This document shows, in pieces, positions 1-7,742 of a DNA stretch of 34,307 bases. Positions within the stretch are counted from its first letter, which is position 1. Each line of letters opens with the position of its first letter. The stretch is from Deltaproteobacteria bacterium (GTDB lineage Bacteria; Desulfobacterota; Desulfuromonadia; Geobacterales; Pseudopelobacteraceae), in the NCBI GenBank assembly GCA_014380135.1, contig JACMKN010000206.1, forward strand, positions 1-34,307. The letters run 5' to 3'. The notes beneath the pieces were generated by a model. That model saw only the letters and a program-made list of their open reading frames with translations. It was not told where the DNA came from and did not search any database. The position numbers were made by a program, and so were the translations under genes.

Positions 1-591
1 CATGGAATTTCCGCTTCTGCTCCGTTGCTGCTGCTGTATACCCGCTATTTCGAATTCAGTCAGCCCCGACTACATGATCTGATTGAGATTCTGGTGGGGC
101 AGGTGCCTGACTGTCGGGTACTGGTGGTCGGAAAGGGACGTAAGGGGGAAGAAGAACAGCTGCTGTCCGCTGCCCAGGACAGGGGCTTTGAAGCTGCGCT
201 GATCATGGCCGGCTGGATAGAACCTCCGGATATCCCCGGCTACCTGGCTGCCGCCGATGTTGCCGTATATTTGATGGACGATACTTTGGTGAACCGGACC
301 AAATGCCCCGCCAAGCTGACTGAAATTCTGGCGGCGGGTCTGCCGGTAGTCGCAGATGCTGTGGGACAGGTGCCGGAATATGTTGTTAATGGCCAGGGAG
401 GGGTGTTGTGTGCTCCCGGTGATAACATGACCGAGATGGCTGCACAGATAGAGCGGCTTTTTACGGACCCTGCCCGCAGACAGGTGATGGGACAGGCCGC
501 GCGTGAGCATATCAGCTCAAATTTTGCCTGGGTCAGGTTAGCCGCCCGTCTCGAACAATTTTACAAAAAACAGATATTCCCAACAGCCTGA
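1..591 (+). CDS. Glycosyltransferase, GT4-like C-terminal part (5' truncated by window edge)
   Basis: The reading frame is open from base 1, so the TTG at 25 in the ORF track is not a real start and the gene begins upstream. The visible part is the C-terminal Rossmann half of a GT-B glycosyltransferase. A beta strand ending LVVGKG is followed by AGWIEPPDIPGYL, then by KLTEILAAGLPVVAD, which resembles the donor-sugar binding region of family 4 enzymes (the acidic residue and the K-E-x-LAAG run). Such enzymes move a sugar from a nucleotide donor onto a lipid or glycan acceptor at the cytoplasmic membrane. The YfhO-like gene starts 16 bases downstream on the same strand, which suggests a surface glycan or glycolipid operon. 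Substrate cannot be told from the sequence. Confidence 0.8.
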   Translation, partial: HGISASAPLLLLYTRYFEFSQPRLHDLIEILVGQVPDCRVLVVGKGRKGEEEQLLSAAQDRGFEAALIMAGWIEPPDIPGYLAAADVAVYLMDDTLVNRTKCPAKLTEILAAGLPVVADAVGQVPEYVVNGQGGVLCAPGDNMTEMAAQIERLFTDPARRQVMGQAAREHISSNFAWVRLAARLEQFYKKQIFPTA

Positions 592-606
592 TCTGATGGA
601 GATGAT

Positions 607-3042
607 ATGACGGAAAGAAGAAAAGATTTTCTCTGCCTGACACTGTTTCTGGCGGTACTGCTTGTCTGCTATTCCACGGTACTGTTTACCGATCAGATTA
701 TACGGGCTCCAGATATTATCAACGAGTTTTACTGGGGCGTCGAGGGAATTGGCAAGTTATCATTTTTGGACCTGTTCCGGATCGATCTCGGATCGGCCGG
801 TTGGAGTCCCTACATCAACAGCGGGCATACAAACCTGGGGGGGATGGCTTCCATTCAGTTCCTGCTTCACAATAAGCTGATTTTTTGGTTGTTTCCCGCG
901 CCTTCCAGTGTTGCCTGGTTCATCGTTCTGCACCTGTTTTTCGGAGCTGTCGGGACATATCTTTTTTGTCGCATGGCAGGCTGTGCCCGCTCTGCCGCTT
1001 TTTTCGGAGGGCTGGTGTTTGCCCTGTCGACGGAGAATGCCTCGCTGATAAACGCCGGACACGTCATGAAAATAGCCACGATCTGCTACGCCCCCTGGGC
1101 CTTTTATTTTCTTGAACGGGGCTTCAGGAGCCTGCGCCCGATATTTTTTCTGACAACCAGCGTGGTACTGGCCTTTCAGTTCTTCAACACCCACTGGCAG
1201 ATTGCATTTTACACCTGCCTGAGTGTTGCCCTGTACGGTGTTGTCAGGGCGCTGCTGATTATTCGCGGTGAGCTTTCCGGAAACCGGTCTGAGATTTTCA
1301 GACTCCTCGGTCTGAATCTGCTGGTTCTGGTGTTTTTCCTTTCAACGGTAGCTATTTCGCTGGCTCCGTTGGCAAAATGGTCCACTGATACCAACCGAGG
1401 GGTTCAAAGTGGTGCCAATCAGGGCCAGGGCGGACTCGAGCGGGAGGAAGCGATGATGTGGTCCCTGCCGCCGGAAGAGCTGGCCTCTTTCGTGATACCC
1501 GGCCTGTTTGGACTATCGCGGCAGGAAGCCGGCGAAAACCCTAAGAACATATCTGCCTATTACTGGGGCAGAATGGTGTTTACCCAGACTCAATCCTACC
1601 TGGGGCTCTTGCCTTGGCTGTTACTTCCTTTGCCGCTCATTTTCAGGAGGGACCGGATAACCTGGTTGGCCGTTCTGTTGGCTGCCTTCGGCATCATCTT
1701 TTCGATGGGGAAATTTACCCCTTTTTACAATCTGTTGTACGACCACTTTCCGGGAATCAACCGATTTCGGGTACCCAAGATGATGATGTTTATTCCGGTA
1801 TTTGCGCTTGGTGTACTCGGGGCACGCGGTCTGGAGATCCTGCGTGATGATGATGCCTGCAGGTCTTTAAGCTTTCGGCGCTATCTTTATGGAGTCGGCG
1901 GTTTCATCCTCTTGCTGGGCTTGTTCCTGGGATTGGAGCTGACTGCCGGAAGAATTACACTAGAATTGTTTCAGCCACAGATCGCTCAGCCGACCCGTTA
2001 TGAGCAGGGGAGTTATCTGGCTGGTCAGCGCTGGGATAACCTGGTGCATGAAACCTGCATGGCACTACTGCTGACCGCGGCCTGTGCAGCTCTTTTGGTC
2101 GCCCGCTACAGGTGTATTGTTGGCGGCGGTGTGATTATCGCAATCTGTACCGTTTTCTATGTGGGTGATGTGGCAAGAGTCAATGCCAAGTTTCTTTTTA
2201 CTGTGCCGGTTCCGGATAAGGTGCGGGGCGCCAAGACCCCGGCCATGGATTTCCTTCAAAGCGACCGGGGCAATTATCGCACTCTGCCGATGGACGGCAG
2301 TGATCCGATGCAATATGCTACCAATAAGATTCCAGTCATGTTTACCTCCAATCCGGTACAGCAGCGTCGCTGGCAGGAACTGCTGGATGTTTTTGCCATC
2401 AACTCGGCAATTCCGGATATGCTTAATGTGAAATATCTGGTCTTTTCCACACAGCAGTATGAAGAGGAAAAGGGACAGCTTGAAAATCACTACGTCCCGG
2501 TTTTTCGGTCGCCTGATAACAGTCAGATTGTTGTCGAAAACAGGGCTGTTTTACCGAAGGCCTGGCTGGTGCCATCTGTTGTATTGACATCAGATAGTAA
2601 CCAGCGCTTTTCGATTCTTCACAATCCGGCTTTTAATCCGGCCCTGTTTGCCCTTGTGGAATCCAGTCCGCCGCTGCAAATGCAGAACGCAAACGCAACC
2701 CCGACAACAGCTCCCGGACAGGTGGTTGTAACCTCTCACGAGGACGTACGCATACTTTTGAAGGCTGAAACTGTTGCCAATTCGTTATTGGTCCTGGGTG
2801 AACGTTACTATAACGGCTGGAAGGCATTTGTTGATGGTCAGGAGGTACCGATTCATCCGGTAAATCATGTTTTAAGAGGCGTTTACCTGACGCCTGGCAA
2901 GCATACGGTAGAGTTCATATTTGATCCGCTCCCCTTCAAAGTCGGCAAGTATCTTACTCTCGGCTCCTTTGCTCTGTTTGCAGCAATGCTGATCCGCGAG
3001 TGGCTTTTGCGTCGTAAAAGAGTGAAGAAGGGTGAAGAGTGA
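607..3042 (+). CDS. YfhO-family polytopic membrane protein
   Basis: This 811-residue protein has a first membrane segment near residues 9-27 and many later hydrophobic helices through about residue 515. A long soluble stretch and a last helix near residues 785-802 follow. The end of the soluble part (ERYYNGWKAFVDG, then GKHTVEFIFDP) is the signature of the YfhO family, which is related to GT-C glycosyltransferases and is implicated in glycosylating lipoteichoic acid or other surface glycans in Firmicutes. The role in a Gram-negative host is not established. The start is ATG with GGAG just upstream. Its stop overlaps the GTG of the next gene, and it follows a glycosyltransferase gene by 15 bases, consistent with one transcript. 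Identification as YfhO-type is firm by motif; function is inferred. Confidence 0.85.
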   Translation: MTERRKDFLCLTLFLAVLLVCYSTVLFTDQIIRAPDIINEFYWGVEGIGKLSFLDLFRIDLGSAGWSPYINSGHTNLGGMASIQFLLHNKLIFWLFPAPSSVAWFIVLHLFFGAVGTYLFCRMAGCARSAAFFGGLVFALSTENASLINAGHVMKIATICYAPWAFYFLERGFRSLRPIFFLTTSVVLAFQFFNTHWQIAFYTCLSVALYGVVRALLIIRGELSGNRSEIFRLLGLNLLVLVFFLSTVAISLAPLAKWSTDTNRGVQSGANQGQGGLEREEAMMWSLPPEELASFVIPGLFGLSRQEAGENPKNISAYYWGRMVFTQTQSYLGLLPWLLLPLPLIFRRDRITWLAVLLAAFGIIFSMGKFTPFYNLLYDHFPGINRFRVPKMMMFIPVFALGVLGARGLEILRDDDACRSLSFRRYLYGVGGFILLLGLFLGLELTAGRITLELFQPQIAQPTRYEQGSYLAGQRWDNLVHETCMALLLTAACAALLVARYRCIVGGGVIIAICTVFYVGDVARVNAKFLFTVPVPDKVRGAKTPAMDFLQSDRGNYRTLPMDGSDPMQYATNKIPVMFTSNPVQQRRWQELLDVFAINSAIPDMLNVKYLVFSTQQYEEEKGQLENHYVPVFRSPDNSQIVVENRAVLPKAWLVPSVVLTSDSNQRFSILHNPAFNPALFALVESSPPLQMQNANATPTTAPGQVVVTSHEDVRILLKAETVANSLLVLGERYYNGWKAFVDGQEVPIHPVNHVLRGVYLTPGKHTVEFIFDPLPFKVGKYLTLGSFALFAAMLIREWLLRRKRVKKGEE

Positions 3043-3806
3043 AGGCCTGCCCTGAGCGATCTGTCCTGAGCGGAGTCGAAGGAAGTCGAAGGGGAGAAGA
3101 GCTGACACAGGAAGATCTGAAACTTTTCGATCTGCAGCTGTTCCAACCGCGACATGGTTATCGCTATTCGTTGGACCCGCTGCTGCTGGCACGTTTCAGT
3201 GGTCAACTGCCGTCCGGTTGCAGGATCATGGATCTCGGTGCCGGCTGCGGAATTATTGCACTGGTGCTGGCGCGGGTCAACCCAGGGTGTTCGGTGGTGG
3301 CGGTCGAAAAAAACTCCGAAATGGCGGCGCTTGTCGAAAAGAATATTCAGCACAACGACCTTGCCGGAAGGGTTGTCGTGCATGCTGAAGATGTTATCAA
3401 TCTCAGAAGGAGTTATCCTGTTTCAGCCTTTGATCTGGTCGTATCCAACCCCCCCTTCCGGAAAGCGGGGAGTGGCAGGATCAGTCCCAAAGCGGGGCGC
3501 GATGCCGCCCGGCATGAGACCACCGCCGGACTGGCGGAATTTATTTCCGCTGCCAAATATCTGGTAAAACCCACGGGGAGAATCTGCTTCATCCAGCTTC
3601 CGTCGCGTTTGGCTGAGCTCATGTCTCTGGCAGCGGAGATGAAATTGTCTGTGCTGCGCGTACGTATGATCCACAGTAATGCAGAGTCACCGGCCACCAT
3701 GTTCATGGCCGAACTGGCCAAGGGGAGACGATGCGCGCCGGTGGTGGATCCGCCACTGTTCGTGCGGGATATGGATGGGGAGTATACGGATGAGGTGCGG
3801 CAATAG
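3039..3806 (+). CDS. TrmN6-like tRNA1(Val) adenine-N6 methyltransferase
   Basis: The product is a class I SAM-dependent methyltransferase of 255 residues. Motif I is MDLGAGCG (residues 64-71) for SAM binding. An acidic residue after AVEK binds the ribose. NPPF at 137-140 is the catalytic motif of N6-adenine methyltransferases. The FQPRHGYRYSLDPLLLA segment near the N-terminus is typical of the TrmN6/YfiC family, which methylates A37 of tRNA1(Val). The GTG start overlaps the previous stop (GTGA). The first 20 or so residues (PERS...SGVEGS) are encoded by a dispersed repeat rather than by family sequence, so the conserved protein begins around LTQEDLKLFDLQ. Either the N-terminus is repeat-extended or translation begins later at a non-standard codon. 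Family assignment is solid; exact substrate is inferred. Confidence 0.82.
   Translation: MKACPERSVLSGVEGSRRGEELTQEDLKLFDLQLFQPRHGYRYSLDPLLLARFSGQLPSGCRIMDLGAGCGIIALVLARVNPGCSVVAVEKNSEMAALVEKNIQHNDLAGRVVVHAEDVINLRRSYPVSAFDLVVSNPPFRKAGSGRISPKAGRDAARHETTAGLAEFISAAKYLVKPTGRICFIQLPSRLAELMSLAAEMKLSVLRVRMIHSNAESPATMFMAELAKGRRCAPVVDPPLFVRDMDGEYTDEVRQ
3050..3094 (+). repeat. Nested short dispersed repeat (CCCTGAGCGA...AGTCGAAGGGG type)
   Basis: The outer halves CCCTGAGCGA and AGTCGAAGGGG are separated by a 24-base insert that contains a second copy, TCCTGAGCGGAGTCGAAGGA. Removing the insert restores a contiguous CCCTGAGCGAAGTCGAAGGGG unit, a short repeat I recall from many bacterial genomes and often seen translated as PERS or SGVEG peptides. 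The insert length is a multiple of three, so the reading frame of the overlapping methyltransferase is kept. Confidence 0.7.
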
Positions 3807-3816
3807 CCATGCGAAT

Positions 3817-3853
3817 AAAAAAGGCATCCTCTGTCGCGGAGGATGCCTTTTTT
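3817..3853. terminator. Bidirectional rho-independent terminator
   Basis: AAAAAAGGCATCCTC, a 7-base loop, then GAGGATGCCTTTTTT form a perfect 15-bp stem with A/T tracts on both sides. It lies between the convergent methyltransferase and CheX-like genes and would end transcription from either direction. Confidence 0.93.
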
Positions 3854-3869
3854 GAGTGGTGTCTGAGAC

Positions 3870-4736
3870 TCAGTTCTTTATCAGCAGGATCAGTTCCATT
3901 CTGTCGCCATCCCCGATATGGATCGGGAAACAGAGCGCCGTATGTCCAGCCGGTACCGGCAGTCCGCCTGTCGGCGGATGAATCGTGACGGGCGGGTCGA
4001 TGTTCATGATAACACCCATCTGGGAAGCCTTGGCAGCCACGTTGCCGCAGACCACGTTGACAAACTCCATGACGGTGTCCTCCAGCACCTCGACCGACTC
4101 GGCCTCTACCGATTCTTCGTGCAGAATCGCTTTGGCCACGGACTTTTGCAGCCCTTCCGAAACCGAAATCAGATAGCGAGCCTCAACGTCTCCGCTGAAA
4201 TCCATGGCTGCCATCATGAAGCTGGGGGGCAGCATCTCGACCGTAACGCACTTGCCGGGGCGAAACTGCAGATCCAGTACGCGGGTGATCATCTTGTAGG
4301 TCAGATCGGCGGTCATTTCCCAGATCTTGCTGTTGGCGATGTTGACAGGGAGTTCGATCCCGTCGGAGATGTACTGGGCCTGATCGGCCTTGAAATCGGC
4401 CAGATGCTGCTGGAGGCTCTCACCGGTCAGCGCACCGACCTGAACCAGTGCTTCGCCGATATACAGGTGGGTGTTTTTCTGGCGGGTGATGACATCATCA
4501 AGCTGTGTGAGTGTCAGAAAGCCCATCTCAACCAGCAGGTCCCCCAGCTTCATGTCCTTGGACATCTGGGCATTGTGGGCCCGCTCGATATCGACCTGGG
4601 TGATGTACCCCATGGATACGGCCATTTCGCCCAGCTTGAGGTTTTTCTGGTCCTGAAGGTCGATTGCGCTGATCAGGGCGTCTCTGGATACGAGGCCCTG
4701 CTCTACGAGAAATTGTCCGAAAAATTTAACAGCCAT
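3870..4736 (-). CDS. cheX: CheX-type CheY-P phosphatase with N-terminal MshEN-like repeats
   Basis: The protein has 288 residues in two parts. Residues 5-115 hold four short repeats of the pattern LGExLVxxGxLTxxxLxxxLxxQ (beginning near F6, L35, L64 and I93). This is the pattern of GspE/MshE N-terminal (MshEN) domains, some of which bind c-di-GMP. Residues about 130-288 resemble CheX/CheC phosphatases; E224-F-V-N227 fits their ExxN catalytic motif, which dephosphorylates CheY-P. The gene lies 71 bases downstream of a cheY on the same strand, which suggests that this CheY is the substrate. The MshEN position usually occupied by Arg is Lys here, so ligand binding is uncertain. Phosphatase identity is well supported; ligand sensing is inferred. 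Confidence 0.8.
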   Translation of the reverse strand: MAVKFFGQFLVEQGLVSRDALISAIDLQDQKNLKLGEMAVSMGYITQVDIERAHNAQMSKDMKLGDLLVEMGFLTLTQLDDVITRQKNTHLYIGEALVQVGALTGESLQQHLADFKADQAQYISDGIELPVNIANSKIWEMTADLTYKMITRVLDLQFRPGKCVTVEMLPPSFMMAAMDFSGDVEARYLISVSEGLQKSVAKAILHEESVEAESVEVLEDTVMEFVNVVCGNVAAKASQMGVIMNIDPPVTIHPPTGGLPVPAGHTALCFPIHIGDGDRMELILLIKN

Positions 4737-4807
4737 GTCTGCAACCCCTTGTCGCTAGTGATCAATCCAGTAAATAATGCTTCCGAAGTCCACTTTGACG
4801 GTTCGTA

Positions 4808-5173
4808 TCAGAGTTCCCGCAGAATCCGCAGGACGTTGTCGACTTCGAACGGTTTTGAAATGACATTTTTAGCACCAAGTTTAAGAGCCTCGGTAAACTT
4901 GTCTCCAACGCCCCCCAGGGATGTAACCATGACGACCTTGACCTCTTTATCCATGACCGAGAGGGTACGCAGAGCCGTCAGGCCATCCATGCCGGGCATG
5001 TTCATGTCCATGCATATTATTTCCGGATTTTCAGTATGGTTCATCTTGATCGCCTCGGCACCGTTCTTGGCGTGGCCAACACAGACAAAATCACCGGATT
5101 CGCTGATTATCTTTTCAAGCTGTCGGGCGACTGAAAGACTGTCGTCAACTACGAGAACCCTCTTCATTTCCAC
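4808..5173 (-). CDS. cheY: CheY-like single-domain response regulator
   Basis: The 121-residue protein is a receiver domain with no output domain. The acidic pocket is D10-D11, the phosphorylation site D56 (in MDMNMPGMDG), the switch threonine T84 and the conserved lysine K107 (SKPF). AGGAGG lies just upstream of the ATG. It is transcribed with the CheX-type phosphatase gene downstream and divergently from the isomerase gene. It presumably receives phosphate from a CheA or a kinase encoded elsewhere in this window and signals by protein binding. The partner cannot be read from sequence. Confidence 0.88.
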   Translation of the reverse strand: MEMKRVLVVDDSLSVARQLEKIISESGDFVCVGHAKNGAEAIKMNHTENPEIICMDMNMPGMDGLTALRTLSVMDKEVKVVMVTSLGGVGDKFTEALKLGAKNVISKPFEVDNVLRILREL

Positions 5174-5356
5174 GTATCCTCCTGTTGAATTTTTCAGCTG
5201 TACTTACAGGTGTCAAGCCAGCTGCGACCGATTAGTGCGGAATTTTGCCGAGGAATGTATCTGAAACCGAATAAAAAGTCAAAAATATGTTTGGCTTTTC
5301 ATGCGGCACCGAATTGTGGTACAGTCGCTAAAATTTATCTAAAGGAGATGTGAACG

Positions 5357-6382
5357 ATGCAAAAAGATAATTCATCAGCATGGCTCTCAAAAGGAATTGT
5401 AATGGCTGCACTGGTCGGATGCGGGACTTTTGTACAGGCCGCAGAGACTAAAAAGGAAGCTGCCCCTGCCGCGGAAACCAAGAAGGTTGCTGTTCCTGTT
5501 GAAGTCGTCAAGGGTCCGGTTGCACGGGTCAACGGGGTTTCCATAGACGCCATCGAATTGCGGCGTGCCAGAAAAGTCATGCTGCGTGGCCAGACCGTTC
5601 CTGCCGAACAACAGGCCGCAGTCGACAAACAGGCGCTTGAGCAGCTCTTATCGGCCGAATTGTTGTACCAGGCTGCAGCCAAGGTAGAAGTGAAAGACAT
5701 GGAGAAGCTGGTTGACGAGAAACTGGCCCAGGGCAAGACCCGCTTTGCCAATGAGCAGGAATTTGCGAAGGCGATCAAGGATCTGGAAATGGATGAGAAG
5801 GATCTGCGCAATTACACACGCCGGGATCTGCTGATCAGCAAGTTCGTTGAATCCGCCATCGTATCCAAAATCAAGGTTACCGAAGAGGAAACCCGTAAAT
5901 TCTATGATCAGAATCCTGATAAATTCACGCGCAGCGAGTCGTTAAAAGCCAGCCATATCCTGATTGCTGCAGAGACGGCAGCCTCTGTCGACGACAAGAA
6001 AAAAGCCCGCGAAAAGGCTGAAAAACTTCGCAAGGAACTGACCGCTGGAGCTGATTTTGCGGCACTGGCCAAGGGCAACTCTTCCTGTCCCAGCAGTCAA
6101 CAGGGAGGCGATCTGGGCTTTTTTGGCAAAGGCCAGATGGTGCCGTCGTTTGAGAAGGCCGCCTTTGCACTTAAACCAGGTGAAATCAGCGATGTCGTTG
6201 AAACCCAGTTTGGTTATCACATCATCAAGCTGATGGAGAAAAAACCGGCCGAAGTGGTGGCTTTCAAGGAAGCGCAAGCGAAAATCGAGGAATATCTCAA
6301 GGGTCAGAAGGTTAATACGGCCGTCGGGGAATATGTTGCCGAAGCCAGGAAAACAGCCAAGATCGAGATTCTGCTCAAGTAG
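5357..6382 (+). CDS. Exported peptidyl-prolyl cis-trans isomerase, PpiC/SurA type
   Basis: The 341-residue protein has an N-terminal export signal (hydrophobic stretch about 11-27). A SurA-like helical chaperone region spans about residues 50-190. A parvulin rotamase domain covers about 195-305, beginning ASHILIAAE and including GGDLGFFGKGQMVPSFEKAAF and QFGYHIIKL. It would catalyse proline isomerisation and help fold outer-membrane or secreted proteins in the periplasm. LVGC at 19-22 fits a lipobox, so it could be a lipoprotein anchored at C22; cleavage after VQA (residue 28) is the alternative. A Lys/Ala/Glu-rich linker follows the signal. A good SD (AAAGGAG) precedes the ATG. It is a single gene with its own terminator. 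Confidence 0.9.
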   Translation: MQKDNSSAWLSKGIVMAALVGCGTFVQAAETKKEAAPAAETKKVAVPVEVVKGPVARVNGVSIDAIELRRARKVMLRGQTVPAEQQAAVDKQALEQLLSAELLYQAAAKVEVKDMEKLVDEKLAQGKTRFANEQEFAKAIKDLEMDEKDLRNYTRRDLLISKFVESAIVSKIKVTEEETRKFYDQNPDKFTRSESLKASHILIAAETAASVDDKKKAREKAEKLRKELTAGADFAALAKGNSSCPSSQQGGDLGFFGKGQMVPSFEKAAFALKPGEISDVVETQFGYHIIKLMEKKPAEVVAFKEAQAKIEEYLKGQKVNTAVGEYVAEARKTAKIEILLK

Positions 6383-6413
6383 CTTGTTGAACAACTGACG
6401 ATGTTTTTATTTG

Positions 6414-6445
6414 AACGGCCACCCGGTTTTCCGGGCGGCCGTTTT
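6414..6445 (+). terminator. Rho-independent terminator after the PpiC-type gene
   Basis: ACGGCC-A-CCCGG, a TTTT loop, then CCGGG-C-GGCCGT form a 12-position stem with one A-C mismatch, followed by a short T tract. It lies 33 bases after the isomerase stop. Confidence 0.8.
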
Positions 6446-6491
6446 AGCAGGCTGTCAGTGCATTTAATCTGACGCTTGAGAGGCGGTTATC

Positions 6492-7742
6492 ATGGATCAT
6501 ACGATTTCCCAAACCATCCTGATCATTGATGACGAATATTACGTTCGTGATTCGATGGCTGCTTATCTGGACGATATGGGTTACCGTGTGCTATCCGCTG
6601 AAAACGGCCGCGCAGGTGTGGAACTGTTCCGCCACGAAGCGCCGGATATCGTTCTGACCGATCTGCGTATGCCGGTGATGGACGGTTTTGGAGTGGTTCG
6701 AACGGTGCATGCCGAAGCGCCCTTCACGCCGATCGTCGTAGTTTCAGGCATGGGGGCGGTTGACGAGGCGATCCGCGCTCTCAATCTGGGGGCCTGGGAT
6801 TATGTCAGCAAGCCGATCCTGCATTTCGAAGAGTTGAAAATTACCCTTGAACGAGTCCTGGAACGGGCTCGACTGCTCCAGGAAAACCTGGCCTATCAGC
6901 AGAATCTGGAAAAACTGGTCGAGGAGCGGACACGGCAGGTCCAGGCCTCCCAAAGCCGGCTGATCCAGGCTCACAAGCTGGCCTCGATCGGTATGCTTGC
7001 CTCGGGGGTTGCCCACGAGATCAACAATCCCAATAACTACATCGCCTTCAACAGTGATCTGCTGACCGGCATCTGGAACGATGCCCTGCCGGTGCTGTCT
7101 GTGCACGCCGATGACCATCCGGGCTTCACACTGGGCGGACTTCCCTTCGATGAAATACCGGCCACCACCGAAAGACTCCTGAACGGTCTGGCAGATGGTT
7201 CGCGCCGCATCAGCACCATTGTCAGTCAGCTGAAGCAGTATGCCCGTCCCGGATCGGACGCATGTCAGCCCGGATTCGACGTCAATCGGGCGGTTACAAA
7301 TGCCGTAGTGCTGCTGGATCATCACATTCGCCGACAGACGGACGCTTTTCGACTGGAGCTTGGCAACGACCTGCCGCCGGCACAGGGTGCGCCCCAGCAG
7401 ATCGAACAGGTGCTGATTAATCTGATCACCAATGCTTTGCAGGCCTTGTCCGGAAGAGAGCGGGAAGTTTCAGTGATTACGTTCCGTGACAGCGGGAGTG
7501 GGGAGATCGTCATCGAGGTGGCCGACCAGGGGCAGGGCATGGCCCCCCAGACACTGCTGCGCCTGAAGGAACCCTTTTTTTCGACCCGTCAAGAAGCCGG
7601 GGGTACCGGTCTGGGACTTTCAATCAGTGACAGTATCATTCAGGAGCATGGCGGCACATTGACCTTTGAGAGCGAACCTGGCAAAGGGACGCGGGCTGTT
7701 GTCAGACTGAAGGAAGTTGAGAGAAGACGGAGCAGCGTATGA
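6492..7742 (+). CDS. Response regulator-histidine kinase (receiver-HisKA-HATPase)
   Basis: The 416-residue soluble protein has an N-terminal receiver (acidic D13-D14, phospho-site D57 in LTDLRMP, K107). A coiled coil follows at about 125-160, then a dimerisation/phosphoacceptor segment with H175 in SGVAHEINNP, and a HATPase domain (NLITNALQAL N-box, DQGQGM and GGTGLGLS G-boxes). With no membrane segment it must sense through its receiver, so another kinase probably feeds it. It overlaps the next gene, a sigma54 activator, by the ATGA tetranucleotide; the two are almost certainly a cognate pair. It could control the downstream chemosensory operon through that activator (inference). Confidence 0.9.
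   Translation: MDHTISQTILIIDDEYYVRDSMAAYLDDMGYRVLSAENGRAGVELFRHEAPDIVLTDLRMPVMDGFGVVRTVHAEAPFTPIVVVSGMGAVDEAIRALNLGAWDYVSKPILHFEELKITLERVLERARLLQENLAYQQNLEKLVEERTRQVQASQSRLIQAHKLASIGMLASGVAHEINNPNNYIAFNSDLLTGIWNDALPVLSVHADDHPGFTLGGLPFDEIPATTERLLNGLADGSRRISTIVSQLKQYARPGSDACQPGFDVNRAVTNAVVLLDHHIRRQTDAFRLELGNDLPPAQGAPQQIEQVLINLITNALQALSGREREVSVITFRDSGSGEIVIEVADQGQGMAPQTLLRLKEPFFSTRQEAGGTGLGLSISDSIIQEHGGTLTFESEPGKGTRAVVRLKEVERRRSSV

Noticed and set aside
5188-5216. TTGACA -35 box with AAAAAT/AAAATT -10 on the minus strand before cheY
   Set aside because: The start of transcription would fall inside the ribosome-binding site, leaving no usable leader, and the -10 is poor.
3918-5264. 448-residue plus-strand ORF opposite the cheX and cheY genes
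   Set aside because: The encoded protein has no recognisable motif, while both minus-strand genes have clear catalytic residues and ribosome-binding sites. It is a shadow ORF.
5291-5325. TTGGCT ... TACAGT as a promoter for the isomerase gene
   Set aside because: The boxes are 23 bases apart, too far for a sigma70 promoter, and spacing does not fit sigma54.
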